Under the pieces are notes generated by a model. It saw only the letters and a program-made list of their open reading frames with translations. It was not told the origin of the DNA and made no database searches. The position numbers and the translations under genes are program-made. From Flammeovirga pectinis (GTDB lineage: Bacteria > Bacteroidota > Bacteroidia > Cytophagales > Flammeovirgaceae): a stretch of 64,000 bases of DNA. Positions 10,733 to 20,501 of the stretch are shown here, one piece after another (within the stretch, counting starts at the first letter, position 1; every line of letters starts with the position of its first letter). The stretch is taken from NCBI RefSeq assembly GCF_003970675.1, contig NZ_CP034562.1:3038001-3102000 (forward strand), in the 5' to 3' direction.

Positions 10733-13700
10733 ATGACCACACAAATTAACAACCAACCTTACAAACCTAAACATAAAATTAGGCTTGTAACGGCAGGATC
10801 CTTATTTGATGGACACGATGCTTCCATCAACATCATGCGTAGAATTATGCAATCTACGGGTGCAGAAATCATACATCTTGGACACAACCGTTCCGCACAA
10901 GAAATTGTAGATTGTGCAATTCAAGAAGATGTACAAGGTATTGCAATTACTTCTTACCAAGGGGGACACCTAGAGTATTTTAAATATATCCATGATCTTC
11001 TTAAAGAAAGAGGTGCAGAATATATTGGTATTTATGGTGGTGGTGGCGGAACTATTCTTCCTTCTGAAATCAAAGAGCTCCATAATTATGGAATTAACCG
11101 TATTTACTCTCCAGATGATGGTAGGTTAATGGGATTACAAGGCATGATTAATGACATTTTAAAACAATGTGATCATCCTACAGGAAAAAAAGTTAATAAG
11201 GAATTATTAAACCTCGAGAAGAAATCTCACCGTAATCTTGGGCGAATTATTTCTGCTATAGAAAATTTCAAAGCTGATAATAATGAGTTACTTGATACCA
11301 TAAAAGAAAAAGCAGCTACCTCTAACACACCTGTTTTAGGTATAACTGGTACAGGTGGAGCCGGTAAATCTAGCCTCGTAGATGAATTAATTCGTCGTTT
11401 TTTGTTGACTTCAGACGATAAGCAAATTGCTATTATCTCTGTAGATCCATCAAAAAGAAAAACAGGAGGCGCTTTACTAGGCGATAGAATTAGAATGAAT
11501 GCAATTGCTGATAATCGTATCTATATGCGTTCTTTGGCAACAAGACAAGCGCATATAGCTTTATCAGAACATATTCAAGAAGTAATTAATTTGATGAAGG
11601 CGGCAAAGTTCGATTTAATCATTTTAGAAACTTCGGGTATAGGTCAATCTGGAACTGAAATAATAGATTTTAGTGATGTTTCTCTATATGTAATGACTCC
11701 TGAATATGGAGCTGCAACTCAATTAGAGAAAATAGACATGCTTGATTATGCGGACATCATTGCTTTAAATAAATTTGATAAAAAAGGTGCCCAAGATGCA
11801 CTACGTGATGTCTGTAAACAATACCGTAGAAATCACAATCAATTTGAATTACCCGATGAGAACACTCCAGTTTTTGGTACAATGGCGTCTCAATTTAACG
11901 ATAGTGGGGTAAATCAATTGTACAATAAATTAGCAGAGCTTCTTAACGAGAAAAGTACATCTTTACATCTTACTAAAATTGAGAAAGGTTCTCTTGATGA
12001 ACGCTATCATATAATCCCTCCTGCAAGAGTTCGTTACCTATCAGAGATTTCTGAAGTAGTCAGAAGTTATAATTTAAATGTATCTGAACAAGCTGAAATA
12101 GCCGATAAATTGTATGGTCTACAAAAAGCCATTGAGGTTGTTGCTAGTGATTTGAATACAAAAAAAGTATTAGAAGATGCTTTCTCATCATTAAAAAAAC
12201 AATTGGACCATGAAGTAATTGATCTAATTGAAGGATGGAAAAGTAAAGTTGAAGCGTATAGTCAAGAAACCTTCACATATAAAGTAAGAGGGAAAGCTAT
12301 AAATGTTGCGGCAAAGAGCACTTCACTTTCTGGTACAAAAATCACTAAAGTAAGTCTTCCTAAATACAAAGGTTGGGGAGATATTACAAAGTGGGCCATG
12401 CAAGAAAATGTACCCGGTGAGTTTCCATATACTGCTGGTGTATTTCCTTTTAAAAGAACAGGTGAAGATCCAACAAGGATGTTTGCTGGAGAAGGTAATC
12501 CTGAAAGAACAAATAAAAGGTTTCATTACCTTTCGGAAGGTCAACCTGCAGCTAGATTATCTACTGCATTCGATTCTGTAACACTATATGGAGAAGACCC
12601 TGCCTTTAGACCTGATATTTATGGTAAAATTGGTAATTCTGGAGTAAATGTTTGTTGTTTAGATGATGCTAAGAGGTTGTACTCTGGATTTGATCTTTGT
12701 GCTGCAAGTACTTCCGTTTCTATGACCATAAATGGACCTGCGGCTACCATGACTGCTTTTTTCATGAATGCAGCTATTGATCAACAATGTGAGTTGTATA
12801 TTCATGAAAATGGGTTAATTGAGTCTACCAAAAAAATTATTAATTCCATTTTTAAAAATGGAAAGCAACCTGTATATAGATCTGATCTTCCTTCTAATCA
12901 CAATGGCCTCGGTTTACTTCTTCTAGGAGTTACAGGAGATCAAGTTCTTCCTTTGGATGTCTATTTAAAAATAAAAGCCACAACTATTGCCAAAGTTAGA
13001 GGTACAGTCCAGGCTGATATCCTAAAAGAAGATCAGGCACAGAATACTTGTATATTTTCTACAGAGTTTTCTTTGCGATTAATGGGTGATATGCAAGAGT
13101 ATTTCACTAAACAGAGTATTAAAAACTTTTATTCTGTTTCCATATCAGGATATCATATTGCAGAAGCTGGTGCAAATCCAATTTCCCAATTGGCTTTTAC
13201 CTTGGCAAATGGGTTTACATTCATAGAATATTACTTAAATAGAGGAATGAAAATTGATGATTTCGCTCCTAACTTTTCTTTCTTTTTCTCTAATGGCGTT
13301 GACCCTGAATATGCTGTTATTGGAAGAGTAGCAAGAAAAATATGGGCTAAAGCATTAAAATATAAATATAAAGCAACAGATAGGTCTCAAAAATTGAAGT
13401 ACCATATCCAAACTTCTGGAAGGTCACTTCATGCTCAAGAAATTGCTTTTAATGATATTAGAACAACACTACAAGCTTTGTATGCCATTTACGACAACTG
13501 TAATTCATTACATACAAATGCTTACGACGAAGCAATTACAACACCTACAGAAGAGTCTGTACGTAGAGCAGTTGCCATTCAACTGATTATCAATAAGGAA
13601 TTAGGGTTAACAAAAAATGAGAACCCAATACAAGGTGCATTTATTATTGAAGAACTCACAGATTTAGTAGAAGAAGCTGTAATGGCCGAATTTGATAGAA

Positions 13701-14098
13701 TTACTGAAAGAGGCGGTGTTCTTGGTGCTATGGAAACGATGTACCAACGTTCAAAAATTCAAGAAGAATCTTTGTATTATGAAACGCTAAAACATAATGG
13801 TGAATTTCCAATTATTGGTGTAAATACTTTCTTATCAAAAAATGGGTCACCCACAGTAATTCCTGAAGAGGTAATTCGATCTACTAAAGAAGAAAAAGAT
13901 GAACAAATTCATTCTTTAGAAAAATCACAAGAGTTTAATAAAAAAGAAACGACAAAAGCTTTAGCTGATTTACAACTGAAAGCTTTGGAACAAAAAAACA
14001 CTTTCGAAGCGTTAATGGATGCTTCAAAGGTATGTTCATTAGGTCAGATAACTGCTGCACTTTTTAATGTAGGCGGACAGTATAGAAGAAATATGTAA
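10733..14098 (+). CDS. icmF: Fused isobutyryl-CoA mutase (IcmF)
   Basis: Adenosylcobalamin-dependent acyl-CoA mutase fused to its own G-protein chaperone, 1121 residues. Order: B12-binding domain (15-150; DGHDASI supplies the His ligand), MeaI-like GTPase (200-440; P-loop GTGGAGKSS at 206-214, then [18 protein letters not shown] and LNKFDK), linker, then the mutase barrel (545-1121). Substrate markers favour IcmF over methylmalonyl-CoA mutase: the Arg of the mutase motif VRNTY is Gln770 here (AQNTC), and the Tyr of TMY is Phe571 (GVFPFKR). It interconverts isobutyryl- and n-butyryl-CoA in characterised relatives. It follows a LytS-like kinase gene. Confidence 0.95.
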   Translation: MTTQINNQPYKPKHKIRLVTAGSLFDGHDASINIMRRIMQSTGAEIIHLGHNRSAQEIVDCAIQEDVQGIAITSYQGGHLEYFKYIHDLLKERGAEYIGIYGGGGGTILPSEIKELHNYGINRIYSPDDGRLMGLQGMINDILKQCDHPTGKKVNKELLNLEKKSHRNLGRIISAIENFKADNNELLDTIKEKAATSNTPVLGITGTGGAGKSSLVDELIRRFLLTSDDKQIAIISVDPSKRKTGGALLGDRIRMNAIADNRIYMRSLATRQAHIALSEHIQEVINLMKAAKFDLIILETSGIGQSGTEIIDFSDVSLYVMTPEYGAATQLEKIDMLDYADIIALNKFDKKGAQDALRDVCKQYRRNHNQFELPDENTPVFGTMASQFNDSGVNQLYNKLAELLNEKSTSLHLTKIEKGSLDERYHIIPPARVRYLSEISEVVRSYNLNVSEQAEIADKLYGLQKAIEVVASDLNTKKVLEDAFSSLKKQLDHEVIDLIEGWKSKVEAYSQETFTYKVRGKAINVAAKSTSLSGTKITKVSLPKYKGWGDITKWAMQENVPGEFPYTAGVFPFKRTGEDPTRMFAGEGNPERTNKRFHYLSEGQPAARLSTAFDSVTLYGEDPAFRPDIYGKIGNSGVNVCCLDDAKRLYSGFDLCAASTSVSMTINGPAATMTAFFMNAAIDQQCELYIHENGLIESTKKIINSIFKNGKQPVYRSDLPSNHNGLGLLLLGVTGDQVLPLDVYLKIKATTIAKVRGTVQADILKEDQAQNTCIFSTEFSLRLMGDMQEYFTKQSIKNFYSVSISGYHIAEAGANPISQLAFTLANGFTFIEYYLNRGMKIDDFAPNFSFFFSNGVDPEYAVIGRVARKIWAKALKYKYKATDRSQKLKYHIQTSGRSLHAQEIAFNDIRTTLQALYAIYDNCNSLHTNAYDEAITTPTEESVRRAVAIQLIINKELGLTKNENPIQGAFIIEELTDLVEEAVMAEFDRITERGGVLGAMETMYQRSKIQEESLYYETLKHNGEFPIIGVNTFLSKNGSPTVIPEEVIRSTKEEKDEQIHSLEKSQEFNKKETTKALADLQLKALEQKNTFEALMDASKVCSLGQITAALFNVGGQYRRNM

Positions 14099-14107
14099 AA
14101 TATTAAT

Positions 14108-14139
14108 GGGGAATGAAAACAAATTCATTCCCCTTTTTT
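14108..14139 (+). terminator. Intrinsic terminator after icmF
   Basis: Perfect 10-bp stem GGGGAATGAA / TTCATTCCCC, a 6-base loop and six Ts, starting 10 bases past the icmF stop. Confidence 0.92.
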
Positions 14140-14213
14140 AAAATCACTTACCCACAAAATGATCTAAGTGAAACACTAACTATTACTATCAACTAACTCA
14201 ATAAAATTTCGGA

Positions 14214-14582
14214 TTATATAAATTCAATTCGATCAATTTTTTGTTCTACATCAAGATATAATTTTAAATAATACCCCAAAACAACAATTTCACTAAAAGA
14301 ACCAAAAGCCTGTCTTGTAAAATATTCTTTATCAATTTCAAAAAGAAATACATTATAAAATACTAATACTGTCATCATCAAAAGCATTACTCCTTTAGTT
14401 CTTTCGGCTGATTTAAAAGACATTAAAATGTAGAGTAAACTTAAAAACCCTGCTAATATCGTTTCAGAAAATGTAGCGATTTCGATATAAATAAAAAGAA
14501 GATTCCAGATTGCCAATACAATAAATACGTATTTGATTTTATTGCTTATTGTACCTAATCTTTCTAGATGTGACTTTAACAT
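14214..14582 (-). CDS. Small integral membrane protein, unknown function
   Basis: 122 residues with four predicted membrane helices (roughly 18-35, 42-58, 65-82 and 88-110) and short charged ends; the C-terminal tail is YLDVEQKIDRIEFI. No family recognised. It stands alone between icmF and a secreted barrel-like protein. Its hydrophobic pattern and clean stop and start make it a likely real gene, but nothing points to a role. Confidence 0.6.
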   Translation of the reverse strand: MLKSHLERLGTISNKIKYVFIVLAIWNLLFIYIEIATFSETILAGFLSLLYILMSFKSAERTKGVMLLMMTVLVFYNVFLFEIDKEYFTRQAFGSFSEIVVLGYYLKLYLDVEQKIDRIEFI

Positions 14583-14678
14583 AATGCTTAATTTAAGTAA
14601 TGAAGAGATTCATCATCTTATATCAAGACACCAAAAATATCACCTTTGTAATCTGTATTTTTTTATTAAAATTGAAGC

Positions 14679-14708
14679 AAAAAAAAAGAGTAGCATAAAA
14701 CGCTACTC
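14679..14708 (-). terminator. Intrinsic terminator after 14750-15229 gene
   Basis: Stem GAGTAGC / GCTACTC with a 7-base loop. Nine As on the plus strand before the stem give a T-run on the minus strand. Confidence 0.8.
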
Positions 14709-14749
14709 CTTTCTATCTTAACTTTATTTACTCTAAAACTCTCTTTATC

Positions 14750-15229
14750 TTAAAGGCCGAAACAAATACCTATTTGTGCTCCAGTACCTATATTTCCTTG
14801 AATACCGATTTTATCAGAGATGTGATATTTTGCACCTACACCAATACCCAAGTGTAAAGCATTTCCCTCTCCAAATTTAAACCCTGCATCACCTACTGCG
14901 TAGACATCCCATTTTGGATTAGTGATGTTTAAAACTCTATCTGCATACCATCTAAATCTTGCTCCAGCTCCAAAAGAGCTTCCTTTACCACTCCATGACT
15001 GATAATCTACAAATGCACCCACAGTAAAATCTCTACCTAATTGTGCTATTTCATAATCAGCCATAAAGCCTATTGTATTATTAGAAAACCCTGTAGTTAA
15101 ACCTAAATTTAATGTACCAGGACCTTTAAAATTTGCTGCTCCTGCTTTCTTCGTATTATCTTGTGCTATTGTTGTTGTAGAAAAGCCTAATAATAATGTT
15201 GAGACGAATACAAATAATAACTTTTTCAT
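14750..15229 (-). CDS. Exported barrel-like protein, unknown function
   Basis: 159 residues from the start MKKLLFVFVS; the longer reading frame adds 22 residues before this signal peptide and is less likely. Cleavage is after TTIAQ. The mature part alternates Gly and aromatic residues (LNLGLTTGFSNNTIGFMADY, FRWYADRVL, AVGDAGFKFGEG), as in small outer-membrane beta-barrels, and ends GAQIGICFGL. Probably an outer-membrane protein, but too short for a confident family. No partner adjoins. Confidence 0.65.
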   Translation of the reverse strand: MKKLLFVFVSTLLLGFSTTTIAQDNTKKAGAANFKGPGTLNLGLTTGFSNNTIGFMADYEIAQLGRDFTVGAFVDYQSWSGKGSSFGAGARFRWYADRVLNITNPKWDVYAVGDAGFKFGEGNALHLGIGVGAKYHISDKIGIQGNIGTGAQIGICFGL

Positions 15230-15347
15230 AGTAGATGTTTTTTTGAATAATGATAACTTAATTGAAGATTGTAATGGCTTATTGCCTTTGTTCAATTACT
15301 AATATCCCTACTTAAAAAATGTCACCACATCCTCAGATTTTTTTCCG

Positions 15348-15386
15348 AAAAAAAATCCCTTCCTAAATAAATTAGAAAGGGATTTC
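15348..15386 (-). terminator. Intrinsic terminator after TPR gene
   Basis: AAATCCCTT...TAA pairs with TTA...AAGGGATTT around a short AT loop. An A-run precedes it on the plus strand, so it acts on the minus strand, 22 bases past the stop. Confidence 0.8.
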
Positions 15387-15407
15387 TTTGAATTTGATTA
15401 AGAACAA

Positions 15408-16751
15408 TTAGTTCATTGCCTCAATCTCTTTCATATCTTTTAATTTTTGAATTTCTGAAAATTCATAGCGAACTGTATTTTTAAACGATCCACCATAAGC
15501 TGCTTTTAAGAAATTCTCTGCTTGTTTATAATCTCCAGCTTCTTTATAAACTAGTGCAATAGCAAAATTATACTTTGCTTTTGTTGGAGGATTTATACTT
15601 GGGTTATGAATAACCTTTTTTAATTTCTCTGTAGAAGCACCTACCTGCATTAGGTTTTTCTCACACATTGTTTTAATGAAAATTACATTTATGTTTCTTT
15701 CATTTTGAGGCAATACATTTTGGAACTCTTCTAAATGTATATATGCAGTAGAATAATCTGCAGATTGATAATTTAAAATAGCTAATTCTAATAATTTTGC
15801 AGAACGCTTCTTTATATCTTTTTCAGCCATTAATGCTCTATCCTGAGCTGCAATCACTTTTGTTTTAGTAGTATGTATAGCTGCAAGTTGTTTCTGTAGA
15901 TCAAATGCTTCTATATACGATGAGTTGATGCCTAATGTGATATCAATCATAGCTTGACTCTTTTCATAGTCCATTACATCAAAGTAAGTATCAGCTAAGC
16001 TAAAATAGTAATCTTCTCTAAAGATCATAAACATTGCTTCTGCCTCTGAAGTAGTAATCTTATCCATCCATTGACTTGCTTCAGAATATTTTCCTTGAGA
16101 GAAAAGTGACCAAATGTACTGATAGTAATAACGCTCATTTCCTGAAAGCGGCTCAATATCACCAATAATCTTAGCCATTAAATCTTCCGCTTTTTCTGGA
16201 CTATCCATTTCGTTCCAGTACATCGCTTCATAATAATCAAGATCAAAAGACTCGACTAAATTTAAAGATCTAACATCATCAATATGAGGTTTAGAAAAAC
16301 GGTGTCTATTTGCTTGATCAAGGATATCTAATATTTTTAATTTATATAAATATCTCTGGTCAATACTTGGGTCTTTTTGAAAAGCAAGGTCATAAAAATT
16401 AACAGCTTTAATTGGCTGCTTTCTTTGTGAATATAAATCACCAAGCATTTCATAAGCTCTAAAATAACTAGGGTCTGCTTGAACACAACTTTCTAAAGTT
16501 GCGATAGCTTCACTAAATTTTGTTACAGCTAAATATGTATTTGCCTTTTTAAAATAAACACTTCCATCAGATGGATTTGCTTGAATTGCTTTTTCCAATT
16601 CATCTAGAGCTTCTGAATATCGATTATTTGCTAATAAAAAATCCGCAGTCTCTAGGTGTGCTTTAGCTTCGCTATTTTGAGCAATACCTTCATTTAGAAA
16701 AAATATTGAGCAGAATAACGTAATAATAATATTTAATTTAGATAGTCTCAT
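15408..16751 (-). CDS. Exported TPR-repeat protein
   Basis: 447 residues with a signal peptide ending NEGIAQ. Tetratricopeptide repeats run from about 28 to 135 (AHLETADFLLANNRYSEALD, AIQANPSDGSVYFKKANTYL, ESCVQADPSYFRAYEMLGDL) and weaker ones reach the C-terminus (NFAIALVYKEAGDYKQAENF). A periplasmic scaffold is likely; the partner is unknown. It follows the SPOR-like gene after 63 bases on the same strand, so both may share a transcript and an envelope role. Confidence 0.82.
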   Translation of the reverse strand: MRLSKLNIIITLFCSIFFLNEGIAQNSEAKAHLETADFLLANNRYSEALDELEKAIQANPSDGSVYFKKANTYLAVTKFSEAIATLESCVQADPSYFRAYEMLGDLYSQRKQPIKAVNFYDLAFQKDPSIDQRYLYKLKILDILDQANRHRFSKPHIDDVRSLNLVESFDLDYYEAMYWNEMDSPEKAEDLMAKIIGDIEPLSGNERYYYQYIWSLFSQGKYSEASQWMDKITTSEAEAMFMIFREDYYFSLADTYFDVMDYEKSQAMIDITLGINSSYIEAFDLQKQLAAIHTTKTKVIAAQDRALMAEKDIKKRSAKLLELAILNYQSADYSTAYIHLEEFQNVLPQNERNINVIFIKTMCEKNLMQVGASTEKLKKVIHNPSINPPTKAKYNFAIALVYKEAGDYKQAENFLKAAYGGSFKNTVRYEFSEIQKLKDMKEIEAMN

Positions 16752-16814
16752 ATATTGTAATGTTGAAGAACTCGTTCTTTTGTACTTGCCTGATAAAAAA
16801 GTTTATTGAAAAAA

Positions 16815-17945
16815 TTAGTAAGACTTTAAGAAATCAACCAGTTGCCCATCAACTCCGTAAGATTGCAATTGCTTAAGATACGCTTGAGCACTTTCTTTAC
16901 TTACAAAATTTCCTGCAAACACCTGATATGTAATATCACCACTGTATTGATCAATCATAATAAATACTTCTTCTATGTTGTATTCATTTACAATATGACA
17001 ATGCTCTTGTGCAGATTCTAAATCGCCAACATCTGTTACTAGTACAGACCATCGGTTTTTTTCTATCCTCACTCCATTTGGATTGTATAAATATCTATAC
17101 ATTGGATCAAATGAAATGTATTCTGCAAAATATGTTGTCGGTTCAGCGCTTTCACCATCTTTGTTCTTAATATTAAAGAACCAATAGGCTTGTAAAACAT
17201 TGAAATTCGACACATCTTCTGTTCCTTTCACATACAAGTAGTACGTATTACCTTGATCTGTTAACTGTCTTGGAATACCTCTCCTCATAGTATAAGAGGT
17301 GATTAAGTAGTTTGTAACCACTTCACCTGCAATATGATCTTTAGGTGGTTTAGGTGCAACCCGTAAAAAATCTAATTTACCGTCATTATTATAGTCACCA
17401 AAACTATCAGTTCCTTGAAATAAACTTGAGAAAGAAGTTTGACGAATTGACCCTTTATCTGTTATATCAAATACATTATAGCATCTGTAACGACAATTAT
17501 CACCTAAACAATCTTCTCTAAAAGAGATTAGCATAAGGTAGCTTTTGCCTAAATAATCAAATTCTTTTGCTTCTAAAACGTTTGAATAATTCTGACGAAT
17601 AGATTTTTCCATTGAACAGAAAAAATTAAATTCTCTTCCATTCAAAATAATCCCTGTAGGGTTAGGATTAAATATGTTATCATACTGCGCTCCATTTACA
17701 AAATAAATTTTGAACGGAACGGATGCATCACCATAAATCGTGAAAGTTGTATCACCTACTTCGTTTGATGAAGTTGGGAATAATTCACTTTTTACATTTA
17801 CAGGTTCCTGTGATAAACCTGCAGGGGAATATGTCTGACCTTCGGTAACTTCTTGGGCAATACTAGTTGTTGATGTAACAAATAGTACCCCAATAAATAT
17901 TAAATTAAATAAATAAAGATTTAATATTTTATTTCTGATAATCAT
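16815..17945 (-). CDS. Exported protein with C-terminal SPOR-like domain
   Basis: 376 residues. The N-terminal hydrophobic segment (7-30) ends TSIAQ. The central part contains GTDSFGDYNNDGKLDFLRV, a calcium-loop-like FG-GAP fragment (DYNNDGKLD). The last about 70 residues look like a SPOR domain: ITYQVFAGNFVSKESAQAYL followed by KQLQSYGVDGQLV. SPOR domains bind denuded septal peptidoglycan, so a periplasmic or outer-envelope location is plausible. It probably leads the following TPR gene. Function unknown. Confidence 0.7.
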   Translation of the reverse strand: MIIRNKILNLYLFNLIFIGVLFVTSTTSIAQEVTEGQTYSPAGLSQEPVNVKSELFPTSSNEVGDTTFTIYGDASVPFKIYFVNGAQYDNIFNPNPTGIILNGREFNFFCSMEKSIRQNYSNVLEAKEFDYLGKSYLMLISFREDCLGDNCRYRCYNVFDITDKGSIRQTSFSSLFQGTDSFGDYNNDGKLDFLRVAPKPPKDHIAGEVVTNYLITSYTMRRGIPRQLTDQGNTYYLYVKGTEDVSNFNVLQAYWFFNIKNKDGESAEPTTYFAEYISFDPMYRYLYNPNGVRIEKNRWSVLVTDVGDLESAQEHCHIVNEYNIEEVFIMIDQYSGDITYQVFAGNFVSKESAQAYLKQLQSYGVDGQLVDFLKSY

Positions 17946-18248
17946 ATATGAAGTCTTATAGAATAAATTAACTACTATATTAACGCGAAAATTAACAATT
18001 GTTATCGACTAATACATATTTAATTTCCATCAATACTAATAATAGTTAAAATTTGTATACGAAAACTATGTTTATAAGGTTAAACCTTCTAAAATTTGAA
18101 GTGTAAACACTATAATTTTAACTCTAAAAGTTATACTAACAAATCCTGTTCCGTTTAATGTGATATATATGTGTACTATTTTTGCTTATTAGTTCGTTAA
18201 CAGAAAAAGAAGTTTTCTTTATATCAATACTCAGTAAAAATTTAATAG
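17946..18248. other. Divergent intergenic region
   Basis: 303 bases between the SPOR-like gene (minus) and the Ig-repeat gene (plus). It contains the 12-base palindrome TAACAATTGTTA at 17993-18004 and, on the plus strand, TATTTTTG at 18177-18184, a -7-like element without a good -33 partner. Nothing else seen. Confidence 0.4.
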
Positions 18249-19427
18249 ATGAGACTCTTACTTATCGCAGCATTAATATTATCTTATTCTTTATCTATCA
18301 ATGCTCAAAATCAATTAGATAGAACAAGAATAATATTTAAGTCAGGAAAATATTCGAACTCAACTTCTATAAATGTAGAGATTCATGGTGTTGGCATTAC
18401 AGAAATGATGGCCAATGGTAATGAATCTTTTAGTGGAAGTAGGTGGATAAAATTTCAAAAACTTTTTCATTATACACTTTCTAGTGGTGATGGAGTTAAA
18501 ACTGTATACTTTAAATTTAAAGATGCAGATGGAAACGAATCAAGTATTCTAAAAAAGAAAATTATTTTAGATACTACCCCTCCACAAAATACTAAAGTGG
18601 AAATTGATGTTCCTTCAAAATATTTCACAGATCAGAAAAGTTTAAAAGTTGGTGTTATACTTACTGCAAAAGATGCTAAGTATTATCAATTAGGAAACAC
18701 CTCTGCATTTCATGGTAGCAAATGGAGGCTTATTCAAGACGATTATGTTGAATGGGAGCTAGAAGCAGGTGACGATGGTATTAGAAGAGTATACGCTCGC
18801 TACAGAGACCAAGCTGGTAATATAACTCCTGTTATTCATGATGAGATTTTAGTGGATAGAACGGCTCCATTTGGTGCTAAATTGACTATAAATAATGGGG
18901 AAAAGATTACGAATAGACAAGATAGAAAAGTTGAACTCGAAATTTTCTGTAGACAAGCTGATTCTATGATAGTTTCTCAAGACCCTCAATTTATTGAGCA
19001 AAAGTGGGAAAGTTATAGCATCAAGAAATCAATTAGTTTAACAGAAGGAGATGGTCTTAAAAAGGTTTATGTAAAATTTAAAGACCTTGCAGGTAATATG
19101 ACTTCTACAACAACTTCTACAATTAATATAGATACACAAGCACCTAAAAATATTGAATTACAAATTGATAGTGGTGCTGAGTCTACAAATAATATTAATA
19201 AATTAGTAACGTTACAGATAAAAAGTGATGGTGCTGTACTCATGATGGTTTCTAATAGTTCTTCATTTAGTGGCGGACATTGGAAACAAGCTGACACCTC
19301 TGTTATTGATTGGAAATTAAAAGGAGAGACTGATGGCGTTAAACATGTTTATATAAAATTTAAAGATGAGGCAGGAAATATTTCTCGCCCAATTAGAGCC
19401 AGTATAGAACTAAAAAGAGGGTTTTAA
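18249..19427 (+). CDS. Exported protein of four tandem Ig-like repeats
   Basis: 392 residues with a signal peptide ending SINAQ. Four units of roughly 90-95 residues each close with a near-identical strand pair: DGVKTVYFKFKDADGNES, DGIRRVYARYRDQAGNIT, DGLKKVYVKFKDLAGNMT and DGVKHVYIKFKDEAGNIS. Linkers such as DTTPPQN, DRTAPFG and DTQAPKN mark the domain borders, as in bacterial Ig-like adhesin modules. No catalytic domain and no type IX sorting tail is visible; it ends ELKRGF. Probably an extracellular or periplasmic binding protein. Confidence 0.75.
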   Translation: MRLLLIAALILSYSLSINAQNQLDRTRIIFKSGKYSNSTSINVEIHGVGITEMMANGNESFSGSRWIKFQKLFHYTLSSGDGVKTVYFKFKDADGNESSILKKKIILDTTPPQNTKVEIDVPSKYFTDQKSLKVGVILTAKDAKYYQLGNTSAFHGSKWRLIQDDYVEWELEAGDDGIRRVYARYRDQAGNITPVIHDEILVDRTAPFGAKLTINNGEKITNRQDRKVELEIFCRQADSMIVSQDPQFIEQKWESYSIKKSISLTEGDGLKKVYVKFKDLAGNMTSTTTSTINIDTQAPKNIELQIDSGAESTNNINKLVTLQIKSDGAVLMMVSNSSSFSGGHWKQADTSVIDWKLKGETDGVKHVYIKFKDEAGNISRPIRASIELKRGF

Positions 19428-19460
19428 TTACTTTAAACCTTTCTTTTTCAAGAAATTAAA

Positions 19461-19495
19461 AATCTTCATTCAGTTGTGAATGAAGATTTTTTTTT
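19461..19495 (+). terminator. Intrinsic terminator after Ig-repeat gene
   Basis: Perfect 12-bp stem AATCTTCATTCA / TGAATGAAGATT with a GTTG loop and a run of Ts. Confidence 0.92.
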
Positions 19496-19580
19496 GCTGA
19501 AAATTTTGAAAAAAGTAGAAACTTTCATTACTTCGCATTAATCCTATATAATTAGTAGATTAAACAAAAGTAAATACAAT

Positions 19581-20288
19581 ATGTCATCGCAGAGCATTAT
19601 TACACAAGCTTCAGCAGTAACATTTGATCAGCGTGTTGATGAAATCGCGAAGCAGGTGGCTAAATACCATAAAGATGGTAAGAAGATTTTTGCAAGTTCT
19701 TCTTTCCAACCGCAAAGTGTTGTACTATTAGATATTATCAGTAGAGTTGACAAAACGATACCAATTTATTTTTTAGATACAAATTATCACTTTCCAGAAA
19801 CAATAGCATTTAGAGACCAGTTGGCTGAAAAGCTTGGGTTAAATATCATTGATATTAAATCTGATATTCCAGTTGATAAACAAGTTGATGAAAATGGTCA
19901 GCCATTACACGCTACTCAACCTGATAAATGCTGCCATATTAATAAGGTTGCTCCTTTGGAAGATGTACTACCTCAATTTGATGTTTGGATTAACGGCATT
20001 AGAAAAGGGCAGTCTTCTGTAAGAGCTCAAATGCAGAAAGAAGAAGAAGGGAAACATGGTATATTAAGATATCACCCTATTTTAGATTGGGATTCAAAAA
20101 TGGTTTTCCAATATATAAACGAAAGAAAATTACCATTGCACTCTCTTGTTGCTAAAGGCTACTTTAGTGTTGGATGTTTACCTTGTACTGGAAAAGCCGA
20201 CCCTACTAAACCGCTATGGTCTGATGATAGATCTGGACGTTGGCAAGGACAACAAAAAACAGAGTGTGGTTTACACACAAGTTTATAA
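19581..20288 (+). CDS. cysH: Assimilatory (phospho)adenylyl-sulfate reductase CysH
   Basis: Thioredoxin-dependent reduction of APS or PAPS to sulfite in sulfate assimilation, 235 residues. PP-loop fold: FASSSFQPQSVVLLDII, then FLDTNYHFPET. Cysteines in KCCHINK and SVGCLPCTGK give the CC...CxxC set that holds a [4Fe-4S] cluster, which favours APS as the substrate. The catalytic cysteine is in the C-terminal ECGLHTSL. No other sulfate-assimilation gene is adjacent. It is a monocistronic unit with its own terminator. Confidence 0.93.
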   Translation: MSSQSIITQASAVTFDQRVDEIAKQVAKYHKDGKKIFASSSFQPQSVVLLDIISRVDKTIPIYFLDTNYHFPETIAFRDQLAEKLGLNIIDIKSDIPVDKQVDENGQPLHATQPDKCCHINKVAPLEDVLPQFDVWINGIRKGQSSVRAQMQKEEEGKHGILRYHPILDWDSKMVFQYINERKLPLHSLVAKGYFSVGCLPCTGKADPTKPLWSDDRSGRWQGQQKTECGLHTSL

Positions 20289-20321
20289 ACTAGCTTATCT
20301 AACTAGAAATTATTAATAGAA

Positions 20322-20357
20322 AGGTCTCAAGTATTCAATACTCTGAGACTTTTTTTA
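20322..20357 (+). terminator. Intrinsic terminator after cysH
   Basis: GTCTCA...AGTATT pairs with AATACT...TGAGAC (one mismatch), followed by seven Ts. Confidence 0.85.
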
Positions 20358-20388
20358 TGCCCAATTTGTCAATTATTAAATTTATTTA

Positions 20389-20418
20389 TCCGTTGGTTGA
20401 AAATACTATACCGTTGGT
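20389..20418 (+). promoter_or_regulatory. Paired LytTR-type operator
   Basis: TCCGTTGGT (20389-20397) and ACCGTTGGT (20410-20418) both fit the published LytTR site [TA][AC][CA]GTTN[AG][TG]. They are 12 bases apart, the spacing known for this family. The identity extends to 13 bases (CCGTTGGTTGAAA) in each copy. They lie on one face of the helix, about 45-74 bases upstream of a start predicted from CATATTTG (20451-20458), consistent with activation of the next gene. Confidence 0.65.
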
Positions 20419-20501
20419 TGAAAGCTTTTAATTCCTTGAATCTTTTCTTTCATATTTGAAGTATACAAAATCAAAACAATCACTTAAAAAAATCTAGTGT
20501 C

